In this document: positions 9,309-18,038 of the stretch, piece by piece
How positions within the stretch are numbered: the first letter of the stretch is position 1
How the letters are laid out: every line of letters starts with the position of its first letter
Source of the DNA: Leeuwenhoekiella sp044542075
GTDB taxonomy: Bacteria; Bacteroidota; Bacteroidia; Flavobacteriales; Flavobacteriaceae
DNA length: 64,000 nt
Reading direction: 5' to 3'
NCBI RefSeq assembly: GCF_044542075.1
Contig: NZ_JBITTU010000006.1
Coordinates: 261,317-325,316, forward strand
Made by a program: the position numbers and the translations under genes
Notes under the pieces: generated by a model
Seen by the model: only the letters and a program-made list of their open reading frames with translations
Told to the model about the DNA's origin: nothing
The model's database searches: none

Positions 9309-10358
9309 CTAATTTAAATCTTTCCACCAATTTTCAGTTTGACATAATGTATCTAGGTGCATTAATTGTCCCAGTCTGGGTAAAGTATAGTTTAAATTAT
9401 TTTCTATTGCATATTTTACAAACAAATCAGCTGGTTCTGTCCAGCTGTGAAAGGCTAGTTTAAATCCTGCCCAGTGATAAGGGGTGGCAATTTTAACTTT
9501 TGCGTCTATTGCAGCTATAACACTTTCTCTAGGAAACATATGAATCTGGCTCCATTTTTCACCGTATTGACCGCATTCTATAAATCCAAAATCAAAAGGA
9601 CCTAATTTCTCTCCTATTTCTTTAAAATGCGCCCCATATCCCCCATCGCCAGAATGATACAAGTTTTGAGTTGTTGTTTTAAATACCCAACCGCCCCAGA
9701 GAGATTTAGCGCGATCCCGTAAACCGCGTCCTGAAAAGTGTCGGCTAGGGGTAAACGTAATTTTAATACCACTAAAAATTGATACATCCCACCAGTCAAA
9801 CTCTGTTATTTTATGATTAGGAACACCCCAGGATTCCAGATGTCTACCACAACCTAAGGCGACATAGTATGACTTAACCTTCGGAATGAGTTTTTTAATA
9901 CTTACAAGGTCTAAATGATCATAGTGATCGTGCGTTAATAACATTAGATCTATTTCGGGGAAATCATCAATTAGGTCTAGTGCATTTGCCGAAAAACGTG
10001 GTGTTTTCGCCGGAGAAATAGGTGCAGAATCCGATCCTAGCATAGGATCTATTAAAAGTGTTTTGTTATTTATACGCATTAGATAAACCCCGTGCCCATA
10101 CCAAATATATTTTATATTGTCAGAAGGTTTTAAAAATGCATCTAAATCAAAACTTTCAATTGCTAAATCTTGATTAGGAGCAGCCTGAGGGTCTTTCTCA
10201 AAGAATAATTTATATAATAGTCCAGGCATTTCAGTAATACCTACATCCATTGAAGTTTCTTCTAAATTTTGAAAGCTGCCATTGCGCCAATTTGGAGACT
10301 TCTCGTATCTGGCTTTTAATTCTGCAGTAATTTTACCACCAAATTGTTTAAACATCAT
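9309..10358 (-). CDS. MBL-fold metallo-hydrolase (UlaG/NAPE-PLD-like)
   Basis: A metallo-beta-lactamase-fold hydrolase of about 350 residues. LLTHDHYDHLD near residue 140 is the HxHxDH metal-binding motif, and HSGDGGYG and PYHWAGFKLAFHSW supply later ligands. The wide spacing and the long N-terminal segment with KYIWYGHG resemble the UlaG/RomA/NAPE-PLD branch of phosphodiesterases and lactonases. The frame is open upstream, into the PepSY gene. The ATG at 10358 (MMFKQFGG) removes that overlap and leaves an 8-nt gap, so I choose it. It is probably translated together with the PepSY gene. Confidence 0.82.
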   Translation of the reverse strand: MMFKQFGGKITAELKARYEKSPNWRNGSFQNLEETSMDVGITEMPGLLYKLFFEKDPQAAPNQDLAIESFDLDAFLKPSDNIKYIWYGHGVYLMRINNKTLLIDPMLGSDSAPISPAKTPRFSANALDLIDDFPEIDLMLLTHDHYDHLDLVSIKKLIPKVKSYYVALGCGRHLESWGVPNHKITEFDWWDVSIFSGIKITFTPSRHFSGRGLRDRAKSLWGGWVFKTTTQNLYHSGDGGYGAHFKEIGEKLGPFDFGFIECGQYGEKWSQIHMFPRESVIAAIDAKVKIATPYHWAGFKLAFHSWTEPADLFVKYAIENNLNYTLPRLGQLMHLDTLCQTENWWKDLN

Positions 10359-10365
10359 TTTAAAT

Positions 10366-10935
10366 TTAAGATCTGGATTTTCGCATACGTTTAGGACCAT
10401 ACCATAACCAGAAGCCGGTAATGGTGAAAAGTAATAAAGCAATACTCATAATAAGCGTATAAATAAGTTTTACATATCCCCCGGTACCTAAATAACTATC
10501 AATTATAGAACCGTCGTGAATATTTTCTATCACATCAGATCTACGCTTTCCTATGCTTAAAACAGCTCCCGTAGCGCCATCTAATTGAATACCGTAATAG
10601 TGATTGGCAAAGATAAATTTGACTATACCTTTTTCGTTTCTTACATCTATTCTATCTAATTCTGGCGATAGATCTGTTGATATTGAATCTCTTAGTACGG
10701 TTATTGCTTTTTCTTTTAGCTCTGATAATGGTAACCAGCGGCCTAAATCTGAAGTAGTGCCCGTTTGAGTTTTAGGTAGTAATACATCTCCGCTATTCTT
10801 TTTAATACCTAGAAGTAATCCTGAAACTGATATAATAAAAAAGAAAACAAACAACACCGCTCCCATTGCTCTATGTACAGAGCGAAATTGCCTGAGTATC
10901 TTAGCCTGATTCTTTCTTTTTTGTTGTGAAGGCAT
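10366..10935 (-). CDS. PepSY-associated membrane protein
   Basis: A 189-residue protein with a transmembrane helix near residues 22-45 (RAMGAVLFVFFFIISVSGLL), a periplasmic PepSY-like region (about 65-140, with FANHYYGIQLDGATGAVL) and a second helix near the C-terminus ending in FWLWYGPKRMRK. This is the short form of PepSY-TM proteins, often linked to iron-siderophore or respiratory functions. It lies 8 nt upstream of the MBL hydrolase and is probably co-transcribed with it. Confidence 0.78.
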   Translation of the reverse strand: MPSQQKRKNQAKILRQFRSVHRAMGAVLFVFFFIISVSGLLLGIKKNSGDVLLPKTQTGTTSDLGRWLPLSELKEKAITVLRDSISTDLSPELDRIDVRNEKGIVKFIFANHYYGIQLDGATGAVLSIGKRRSDVIENIHDGSIIDSYLGTGGYVKLIYTLIMSIALLLFTITGFWLWYGPKRMRKSRS

Positions 10936-11048
10936 ATTATAAAAACCTTTTTTGATTTAAAAAAATCAAAAATAAATCATTGCCTCAAGCCAGATACGTA
11001 GTTCGTGTTAAACATCTATACTATTCTGATTAATCTCATTTTAATTAC

Positions 11049-11063
11049 TTTCGCAAAGCGAAA
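11049..11063. repeat. Short dispersed palindrome TTTCGC-AAA-GCGAAA
   Basis: Perfect 6-bp arms around a 3-bp centre, upstream of the pseudouridine synthase gene. Related palindromes occur at several other places in the window. Confidence 0.6.
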
Positions 11064-11077
11064 AAACACGTATTACT

Positions 11078-11656
11078 TTGACTGATCATTCCCATTACTT
11101 ACTTTTTAAACCCTACGGATATATTAGTCAACTCAGTAGTAATGATGAGCGTCAGGCTCGAAAGAAAAAATTTCTTATAGATTTATACAACTGGCCAAAA
11201 GGTACTATGCCTATAGGCCGTCTTGACGAGAAATCTGAAGGTTTATTGTTGATGACTACAGATGGTAAACTAAGCGATCATATAAACCGAAGTGGTATTG
11301 AAAAGGAGTATTTTGCGCTTGTAGATGGTGATCCTAGCGAAGAAAAACTTGATTTATTACGCAAGGGCATTGAAATAGGTTTTGACGGAAAAAAATACAT
11401 TACAAAACCGGCTGCAGTGAGACGTCTTCAAGAATCACCTGGTTTTCCTGATCGAGCAAAAAAAATACGTGATGCGCGACACGGCCCTACAACCTGGTTA
11501 AGCATCACAATAAAAGAAGGAAAATTTAGACAGGTGCGTAAAATGACATCGGCTATAGATTGTCCTACCTTACGTCTGGTACGCGTACGTGTGGGTAATT
11601 TAAAATTAGAGGCTATTAAGACTGGCGAAGTTGTGGTGTGGGATGGGAAAATATAA
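11078..11656 (+). CDS. 23S rRNA pseudouridine synthase, RsuA/RluE-type
   Basis: A 192-residue enzyme without an S4 domain. It starts straight into the catalytic fold with YLLFKPYGY, followed by PIGRLDEKSEGLLLMTTDG, in which Asp50 is the catalytic aspartate. KEYFALVDG and GKFRQVRKM complete the RsuA/RluB/E/F signature. The short, S4-less form with these motifs fits RluE-like enzymes that modify 23S rRNA. The best start is a TTG codon; no ATG is available before the conserved fold. It is a single gene followed by its own terminator. Confidence 0.87.
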   Translation: MTDHSHYLLFKPYGYISQLSSNDERQARKKKFLIDLYNWPKGTMPIGRLDEKSEGLLLMTTDGKLSDHINRSGIEKEYFALVDGDPSEEKLDLLRKGIEIGFDGKKYITKPAAVRRLQESPGFPDRAKKIRDARHGPTTWLSITIKEGKFRQVRKMTSAIDCPTLRLVRVRVGNLKLEAIKTGEVVVWDGKI

Positions 11657-11658
11657 AA

Positions 11659-11693
11659 CTTCCTTTTCTCCATAAGTATTTAAGAAAAGGAAG
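11659..11693 (+). terminator. Terminator after the pseudouridine synthase gene
   Basis: CTTCCTTTTCT pairs with AGAAAAGGAAG (11-bp stem, 13-nt loop) and is followed by CCTTTTAATT. Confidence 0.75.
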
Positions 11694-11712
11694 CCTTTTA
11701 ATTATCCAAAAA

Positions 11713-13422
11713 TTACAGTTTCCCTGCTTCTATTTTTTTATGTGCATAGTCAACTGCTCGCGCCGTTAATGCCATATAGGTGATACTAGGATTTTGAGTT
11801 CCACTGCTGGTCATGCAAGCACCATCGGTTACAAATACGTTAGGCACAGCGTGAATTTGATTCCATTTGTTAAGTACACTAGTTTTAGGATCATTACCCA
11901 TACGAGCCGTTCCCATCTCGTGAATACAAGCTCCGGGAGCCGTTACATTATTGTAATAGCTAATATCTTTACAACCTGCCGCTTCAAGCATTTCTACAGC
12001 GCATTTAACGCCATCCTCTCGCAATTTCATTTCATTGTCACGCAATTTTGCATCAAAAGTTATTATCGGGAGGCCGTGTTGATCTTTTTTATCGTGATTT
12101 AAAAACATACGATTCTCGTGGTAGGGTAGCATCTCGGCAAAACAAGCTACATTTATCTTATAAGGCCCCGGTTTAAAGATTTCAGCTTTTAGCGCTTCTC
12201 CTATTTGTTCTGGTGCAACGTCAGTTTGTCTGGCAACCTGACCCTGATAACCAAACCCTCGTAAATATTCTTTTTGTTCTGTTTCTTTATCAATATTCCT
12301 AAATCGAGGAATATAGAATCCGTTAGGTTTACGGCCTTGATAATAGGTGTCTTCAAAACCTTCAAAGGTAGCGCTGGCTCCCATACCGTAATGATGATCC
12401 ATAAGATTATGACCCAATTCACCACTATCGTTGCCTAATCCGTTAGGAAAACGCTCAGAACGGCTGTTTAATAATAAAGCCGTAGTGCCAATAGTACTCG
12501 CGTTACAAAATATAATTTTTGCGTTGTATATAATTTCTTCACCTGTATTTGCATCAATTACACGTACGCCGGTTGCACGCTCTGTATTGGAATCATAAAT
12601 AACTTCTGCAGCAATACTATCTGGACGTATGGTAAGATTTCCGGTCTCTTTAGCTACGGGTAATGTTGCTGACTGACTACTAAAATAAGCTCCAAACGGA
12701 CAACCTCGCCAGCAACGATTGCGCGTTTGACATTGTCCTCGTGTTCCTAAATGTATTTCGGGATTGTATTCAGATAAATTAGCAACACGACCCGGTGTAA
12801 TAATGCGCTCAGGATATTTTTCTTTTACCTTTTCTCTAAATGATTGCTCTGCACAGTTTAACTCAAAAGGCTTTAGAAATACGCCATCAGGAACCTGCTT
12901 TAAGCCTTCGGCCTGCCCGCTTACTCCTACAAATGTTTCTACTTGAGTATACCAGGGTTCAATATCTGCATAGCGTATAGGCCAGTCTACCCCAATGCCT
13001 TCTTTAGCATTTGCTTCAAAATCTATATCACTCCAGCGGTAGCAATGACGCCCCCACATAAGTGAACGGCCACCTAAATGATGACCGCGAATCCAGTCAA
13101 AACGTTCTATTTCATCATAAGGATAATCGCTGTCTTTATTTATAAATGGTTTATTGTCTTGATTTACCCACCAGTTTAAACGGTTTTGCTTAGTATAATG
13201 ATCGTTAATCTCCTCTACAGGTACGCGCCCGTTATAAGGTAATTCCCAGTTATCTTTATGTGCGGTATCATAATCTGCTATGTGTTCTATATTGCGACCA
13301 CGCTCCAGAACTAGTGTTTTGTAACCTTTTTTACACAACTCCATTGCTGCATAACCGCCGCTTATACCAGATCCTACAACGATTGCATCATAAGTTGTAG
13401 GTACGTCTTTTTGAGTACTCAT
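11713..13422 (-). CDS. GMC-family FAD dehydrogenase (gluconate 2-dehydrogenase-like large subunit)
   Basis: A 569-residue GMC oxidoreductase. The FAD site is VGSGISGG (about residues 17-24) with ERG at the end of the second strand. GGRSLMWGRHCYRW is the GMC signature. The C-terminal domain carries the catalytic pair in CIHEMGTARMG and TQNPSITYMAL. It overlaps the preceding gene by 4 nt, and that gene encodes a subunit-3-like protein, so the two form a membrane- or periplasm-facing dehydrogenase for a sugar or sugar acid. The exact substrate is not given by the sequence. A cytochrome partner is not adjacent. Confidence 0.9.
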   Translation of the reverse strand: MSTQKDVPTTYDAIVVGSGISGGYAAMELCKKGYKTLVLERGRNIEHIADYDTAHKDNWELPYNGRVPVEEINDHYTKQNRLNWWVNQDNKPFINKDSDYPYDEIERFDWIRGHHLGGRSLMWGRHCYRWSDIDFEANAKEGIGVDWPIRYADIEPWYTQVETFVGVSGQAEGLKQVPDGVFLKPFELNCAEQSFREKVKEKYPERIITPGRVANLSEYNPEIHLGTRGQCQTRNRCWRGCPFGAYFSSQSATLPVAKETGNLTIRPDSIAAEVIYDSNTERATGVRVIDANTGEEIIYNAKIIFCNASTIGTTALLLNSRSERFPNGLGNDSGELGHNLMDHHYGMGASATFEGFEDTYYQGRKPNGFYIPRFRNIDKETEQKEYLRGFGYQGQVARQTDVAPEQIGEALKAEIFKPGPYKINVACFAEMLPYHENRMFLNHDKKDQHGLPIITFDAKLRDNEMKLREDGVKCAVEMLEAAGCKDISYYNNVTAPGACIHEMGTARMGNDPKTSVLNKWNQIHAVPNVFVTDGACMTSSGTQNPSITYMALTARAVDYAHKKIEAGKL

Positions 13423-13991
13423 ATTGCCCAGGCTTTTCCGTTAAGTTCTTCTAAGGATACACACGGCAAATAAGGACCAGGAACCGGAAGATAATTTAAA
13501 TTATTTTTAGCTATTTTTTCTGTGTTTAAATAGTAGTTAATTGATTGATTTTTAATATTATAAAATGACTCACGTGCAGTTTTAGTTAAAGTGTTTTTTT
13601 CTGAAAGTAAAGCGGTAACAATTAACTTTTGATCCTCAGGTTTTAAATCAATAAAATTTGAATCCTTTGCTGAATTTAAATAGGATTTTAAATCTGAAAA
13701 TTGTGAATTAAATACATCTTGTTGCTTAGAATCATAAACTCCTGCAATCATATGGTCTATCATAGTATCTACCCCTACTGTAGATGCAGCCGGACTAACT
13801 TCACTTTCGGGAATAATAATATCTACCAGAACAGATACTATTGCAAAATCTTCTTCAGAGAAAAATTCAAGATTCGCATATTTTGGCTTTGTTTCTGTCT
13901 TACAACCTACTAGAAGATTGCTTACTAAAGGTGTAACAAAAAAGGCCCCTGTGCCCAAAGCCATTAATTTAATTGTATTCCTACGTTTCAT
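13419..13991 (-). CDS. Gluconate 2-dehydrogenase subunit 3-family protein
   Basis: A 190-residue exported protein. It begins MKRRNTIKLMALGTGAFFVTP, with an RR-containing N-region and a hydrophobic stretch. An LLVGC motif around residues 26-30 looks like a lipobox, so it may be a lipoprotein and may use the Tat pathway. The middle part (FFSEEDFAIVSVLVDIIIPES) is the typical subunit-3 signature. It is translationally coupled to the GMC subunit (4-nt overlap) and probably helps export or assemble it. Confidence 0.87.
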   Translation of the reverse strand: MKRRNTIKLMALGTGAFFVTPLVSNLLVGCKTETKPKYANLEFFSEEDFAIVSVLVDIIIPESEVSPAASTVGVDTMIDHMIAGVYDSKQQDVFNSQFSDLKSYLNSAKDSNFIDLKPEDQKLIVTALLSEKNTLTKTARESFYNIKNQSINYYLNTEKIAKNNLNYLPVPGPYLPCVSLEELNGKAWAI

Positions 13992-14070
13992 AATTTACTT
14001 AAGATTCTAAACAGATTAAAAAGTACAAATATTAATTGAAAACCAATGAATAGGTGAAAATTAAAAATGG

Positions 14071-15330
14071 TTAATCTACTAAACCACCTTCTAGAACTTT
14101 AATTGCTCCTAATGCTGCTCGTTCTCCACTTATCATGGCAGCATTAAGCGAACCATTAAGCTGCTGATCTCCGGCTAAAAATATACTACTACTTAATCTG
14201 GTTTCAGTAGGTGCCATACTATAGCGCAAGTTAGATAGTTTAGGTAAGGCCTTAGTAATGCGGTAACGTTTTAAAAATCTACAATTCTCTATTTTGGCTT
14301 GTTGACTAAGCTCTTTTTTTATAGCATTTACGAGCTCTTGTTCAGAAAGTTGATGCTCTTTAACCACCGATACCGAAAGTAAAGTCTTTGTCCCTTTAGA
14401 TTGTGTTGCTATTGCCGTAGGATAGAAAATATTATTAATCAAACCATTTTCTTCTTGAAATAAACCAATTATAGGTTTTTCTAAAACCATTGTATCTACT
14501 TCAAAATATAAATTATCTACTCCTTTCCATTCAATTTGTTGGTTACTCAAATTGGCAATGAGAGGGCTTGCCTCGGTCGCAATAATAGTGCTGTCTGAAT
14601 TATGGATACTACCGTCTTCAAAAATTATAGACTCATTAGTTATTTGTTTAACCTTTGTATTAAATTTAAAAGTTGTGTTCTTTAAGTTTGATTTTAATTG
14701 CTCTGAAATCGCTCCTATGCCCGCTTTAGGAATCACAGCAAGACCTTCTCCAAACATTTTATAAACAAACTCAAACATGCGGCTTGAGGTCTGTAAATTT
14801 ATTTCTAAGAAAATACCACTAAAAAAAGGCTTAAAAAATATATTTATAATTCGATTAGAAAATCCAAAATTTTGCAGATAATCAAGTGTGGTTTGTTCTT
14901 CTGTATTAAAAATCTCCTCTAGACTTTTAGAAGCAAGGTCATTATTGAGTTTTAAAATTTTTATTTTGTCACGTATACTTCCCGCCGAAGCTAAAACCGT
15001 AGGTATCGCAAGACTTAAAGCGCGTAAGGGATCTCCTAAAGTTTGCGAAACACCGTTTTTGAAAATAACCGCACCTGGCAGTAATTTCTGTAAATCGAGT
15101 TTCTCAAAATCTAAATATTCTTTGGCTTTAGGATAGGCTTCTAGCATAACCTGAAAACCGTGATCTAATTGATATCCTTCTACAATATCGGTTTTAACCC
15201 GACCACCTACACGGTCTGTGGCTTCAAGTATTGTAGGTGAATATCCGTGATTTTCTAGAATTTGGGCAGCAATTAAACCACTAATTCCGGCGCCTATTAT
15301 ATTAAGATTAATTTGGTTTTTACTTTTCAT
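14071..15330 (-). CDS. FAD-dependent amine-oxidase/desaturase-like oxidoreductase
   Basis: A protein of 419 residues with an N-terminal dinucleotide-binding motif IIGAGISGLIAAQILE and the FAD-contact segment EATDRVGGRVKTD. The C-terminus holds FLAGDQQLNGSLNAAMISGERAA, the second FAD-contact region of the flavin amine oxidase family, which includes phytoene-desaturase-like and protoporphyrinogen-oxidase-like enzymes. The ATG at 15330 places the Rossmann motif close to the N-terminus. An in-frame TTG 12 codons upstream is less likely. The substrate is unknown and no carotenoid genes lie nearby. Confidence 0.84.
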   Translation of the reverse strand: MKSKNQINLNIIGAGISGLIAAQILENHGYSPTILEATDRVGGRVKTDIVEGYQLDHGFQVMLEAYPKAKEYLDFEKLDLQKLLPGAVIFKNGVSQTLGDPLRALSLAIPTVLASAGSIRDKIKILKLNNDLASKSLEEIFNTEEQTTLDYLQNFGFSNRIINIFFKPFFSGIFLEINLQTSSRMFEFVYKMFGEGLAVIPKAGIGAISEQLKSNLKNTTFKFNTKVKQITNESIIFEDGSIHNSDSTIIATEASPLIANLSNQQIEWKGVDNLYFEVDTMVLEKPIIGLFQEENGLINNIFYPTAIATQSKGTKTLLSVSVVKEHQLSEQELVNAIKKELSQQAKIENCRFLKRYRITKALPKLSNLRYSMAPTETRLSSSIFLAGDQQLNGSLNAAMISGERAALGAIKVLEGGLVD

Positions 15331-15531
15331 AAAATGTGTGAACTCTATTTTTTTTGGGGTAAGCAACTAGTAATTACAGACCAATTTAACAATCAAAATC
15401 CGATTTTGATATTAAAAAGTCACAGAATTAAATATCCATTCATTTATTTTGAAAGTCTTTTAACTAAAGATTAATCCTAACTTATTGACCGTAAGAAAAC
15501 ATATCAATAATTTCATCAAAAATAATAACTT

Positions 15532-15879
15532 ATGGATTTACTTGCTACTATCGCACAAATTGTTATCGCAGTTTCAATTATTATCGTTTGGGTATTTAGA
15601 TGGGATAATATTGTTGAAGAGTTTAAGCAATATGGTCTATCAGACCTTACGCGCAACATTGTAGGAGCATCTAAAATCGCTTTATCTACTTTATTAATAG
15701 CCGGTATTTGGTATGAAGATTTAGCCGGTATACCTGCTTTATTAATGGCATTTTTAATGGTATGTGCTCAATTTGCGCATATTAAAGTGAAAAATCCTTT
15801 TCATAAATACATACCATCTCTTTTTCTTCTAACTCTAAGTCTATTTGTAGCTGCAGTACACTTAAATGTAATTAACTAG
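15532..15879 (+). CDS. DoxX-like small membrane protein
   Basis: A 115-residue protein with four hydrophobic segments and the DoxX-like feature W(V/D)NIVEEFKQYG followed by IVGASKIALSTLLIAGIWYEDLAGIPALLMAFLM. DoxX-like proteins are small integral membrane proteins of uncertain role, sometimes linked to redox processes. Its stop codon overlaps the GTG start of the next gene by one base, so the two are coupled. Confidence 0.75.
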   Translation: MDLLATIAQIVIAVSIIIVWVFRWDNIVEEFKQYGLSDLTRNIVGASKIALSTLLIAGIWYEDLAGIPALLMAFLMVCAQFAHIKVKNPFHKYIPSLFLLTLSLFVAAVHLNVIN

Positions 15880-16223
15880 TGATCGTATATCAAAGTTTAG
15901 CACTTATTACCGGCATTAGTTTTTTGATTTATGGTATAAGCTGTTTAAGTACAGAGCAAATGAAAAAAGAATTCATTCGCTTTAAACTTGCTAAGTGGCG
16001 TACGCTCGTAGGTATTTTACAAATATTAGGTGGTTTAGGTCTTGTAATCGGGGTTTTCTTAAGCAATACGTTAGTCGTAATTAGCGCTGGCGGGCTTGCT
16101 TTATTAATGCTTATGGGTTTTGTAACTCGTTTGTATATTAAGGATAGTGTTATAGCATCATCACCCGCATTTATATTTACGGTATTAAATGCTTTATTAG
16201 TTTATATGTACTCTACAACCTAA
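15879..16223 (+). CDS. Small four-helix membrane protein, coupled to the DoxX-like gene
   Basis: A 114-residue protein with four predicted membrane helices and the middle motif FKLAKWRTLVGILQILGGLG, which again resembles the DoxX-like fold. The start is GTG, formed by the last base of the upstream TAG stop. It looks like a diverged paralogue of its neighbour and may form a heteromer with it. No function can be stated. Confidence 0.7.
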   Translation: MIVYQSLALITGISFLIYGISCLSTEQMKKEFIRFKLAKWRTLVGILQILGGLGLVIGVFLSNTLVVISAGGLALLMLMGFVTRLYIKDSVIASSPAFIFTVLNALLVYMYSTT

Positions 16224-16234
16224 AATACCAGTCA

Positions 16235-16597
16235 ATGAATCAAGATTTTAATATTTACGGAAGACCATTACAGGCCTGTTGTTTTAATCCTAAAACCGGT
16301 TATTTTAGAGATGGTTTCTGCAGAACTATTGAAGAAGATTATGGTACACACATTTTATGTGCAATAGTTACAGAAGAATTTCTAAGATATTCTGCATCTA
16401 AAGGAAATGATCTTATGACACCTATACCACATTGGGATTTTCCCGGTTTGAAACCCGGCGATTCCTGGTGCTTATGTATTAGCAGATGGCTTGAAGCCGA
16501 AAAGAAAGGAGTTGCTCCCAGATTAAATCTGGAAGCCTGTCACCAGGATGCTTTAAACTACACTACGCTAGCTAAATTAGAAGCGCATACTATTTGA
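16235..16597 (+). CDS. DUF2237-family protein
   Basis: A 120-residue protein with the conserved pattern of DUF2237: LQACCFNPKTGYFRDGFC, DYGTHILCAIVTEEFL, GNDLMTPIPHWDFPGLKPGD and WCLCISRW. The family is widespread and conserves several cysteines, but its function is unknown. It starts 11 nt after the small membrane protein and is probably the third gene of that transcript. It converges with the RNA helicase gene 6 nt away. Confidence 0.85.
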   Translation: MNQDFNIYGRPLQACCFNPKTGYFRDGFCRTIEEDYGTHILCAIVTEEFLRYSASKGNDLMTPIPHWDFPGLKPGDSWCLCISRWLEAEKKGVAPRLNLEACHQDALNYTTLAKLEAHTI

Positions 16598-16603
16598 GAA
16601 AAA

Positions 16604-17950
16604 TTATTTTTTATTCCGGCGGTTGTAGTTTTTGTCACCGCGAGTTTTTGGTTTTTTATATTTCTTAGCGATTTCTCTTCGATAGCTTCCTCCCTGATTA
16701 ACTTTCTTATTTTTTTCACTTTTCTCGTGAAAACTTGCGCCTCGCTCGTCATTGCGCTTTGAAGGATTATTTATTTCAACATATTCTGGCTCCTCTTCAG
16801 GTAGTAGTCGTATTGAAGTTTCTAGATCTTCAGGCAACTCATGTTGGGTAATTTTCATTCCCATTAAAGCTTCAATCTCTTCTCGTTTTTCAAGCTCTGA
16901 AGGACTACCCATCAGAATACTTTTTCCGGTCTCTCCAGCCCTACCGGTACGACCTATACGGTGCATATAATTTTCAGGAAAACGAGGTACATCCATATTA
17001 AATACGTGGGTAACCTGATCTAAATCAAGACCACGGGCCATTACATCTGTAGTTACTAAAATTCGGTAACTTCCTGCATCAAATTGCCCAATTGCATTTA
17101 TACGGTAGTTTTGAGTTTTATTAGCGTGTATTACTCCTACTTCGCTTCCGTAGACCTCTTGTAGAACTGTGTATAGTCTATCTGCGTGCTTTTTATTAGA
17201 AACAAAGACAAGGTTTTTAGAATATTCTTGTTTGTCTTTTAAAAGCTTTATAAGCAGATTTGCCTTTGTGTAAAAGTTGGGCAATTCATAATATCGTTGC
17301 TCAATTGACTCTAGTGGAGTACCACTTAACGCTACCTGAATACGTTCTGGAGCCGTAAAAAAGGTGTCCATTAGTTCATCAACTTCATCGGTCATCGTAG
17401 CCGAAAACATAATGTTTTGTCTGCGCGGAGGCATCAGATCAAAAATATTAACCAGTTGATATCTAAAACCAAGATCAAGCATTACGTCTACTTCATCTAT
17501 AATAAGCTGTTTAACAGATTTAAGTTCTAGATTACGACTTACAACAAGATCATACAAACGCCCTGGTGTGGCAACTACGATATCACAACCCTGCGCCACC
17601 TCTTGCCTTTGTATATTAATATTTGCACCACCATAAATACCTAAAACTCGAATTGAGCTGTATTTACCATAGCTTTCTATCTGCTCCACAACTTGTATTA
17701 CCAGTTCACGAGTGGGAACCATTATTAAGACACGCGGATTAACTTGCTTTGAAAATTTTAAACCTTCAAGTATAGGTAGCATGTAAGCAAAAGTCTTACC
17801 GGTACCTGTTTGAGCAATACCTACAACATCGCGTCCAGAGCGCACAACAGAAAAGGCTTCTTGTTGTATAGGTGTGGGTTGTGTAAAGCCAAGATCTTCT
17901 ATGGCGTATCGTAACTGCTTATTTATTTTAAAATCTTCAAAAGACTGCAT
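16604..17950 (-). CDS. DEAD-box ATP-dependent RNA helicase (RhlE-like)
   Basis: A 448-residue RNA helicase with the full motif set: the Q motif (FTQPTPIQ), motif I (AQTGTGKT), PTREL, TPGR, DEVD in place of DEAD, SAT, VTTDVMARGLD and HRIGRTGR. The C-terminal tail (about residues 380-448) is rich in Lys, Arg and Asn and probably binds RNA. Such helicases work in ribosome assembly or RNA turnover. The variant DEVD is a common alternative for motif II. A perfect -7 box lies 16 nt before the start. Confidence 0.93.
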   Translation of the reverse strand: MQSFEDFKINKQLRYAIEDLGFTQPTPIQQEAFSVVRSGRDVVGIAQTGTGKTFAYMLPILEGLKFSKQVNPRVLIMVPTRELVIQVVEQIESYGKYSSIRVLGIYGGANINIQRQEVAQGCDIVVATPGRLYDLVVSRNLELKSVKQLIIDEVDVMLDLGFRYQLVNIFDLMPPRRQNIMFSATMTDEVDELMDTFFTAPERIQVALSGTPLESIEQRYYELPNFYTKANLLIKLLKDKQEYSKNLVFVSNKKHADRLYTVLQEVYGSEVGVIHANKTQNYRINAIGQFDAGSYRILVTTDVMARGLDLDQVTHVFNMDVPRFPENYMHRIGRTGRAGETGKSILMGSPSELEKREEIEALMGMKITQHELPEDLETSIRLLPEEEPEYVEINNPSKRNDERGASFHEKSEKNKKVNQGGSYRREIAKKYKKPKTRGDKNYNRRNKK

Positions 17951-17966
17951 GTAAGTAATTTTGCCG

Positions 17967-17974
17967 CAAAGGTA
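17967..17974 (-). promoter_or_regulatory. -7 box of the DEAD helicase gene
   Basis: TACCTTTG on the minus strand fits TAnnTTTG exactly and lies 16 nt upstream of the ATG. No clean TTG -33 element is seen. Confidence 0.5.
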
Positions 17975-18038
17975 CGTTTTTAAACCTGTAGGTTTTTCCA
18001 GAATTTAAAACCCATTTATCGCTAAAGCGGAAACTAGC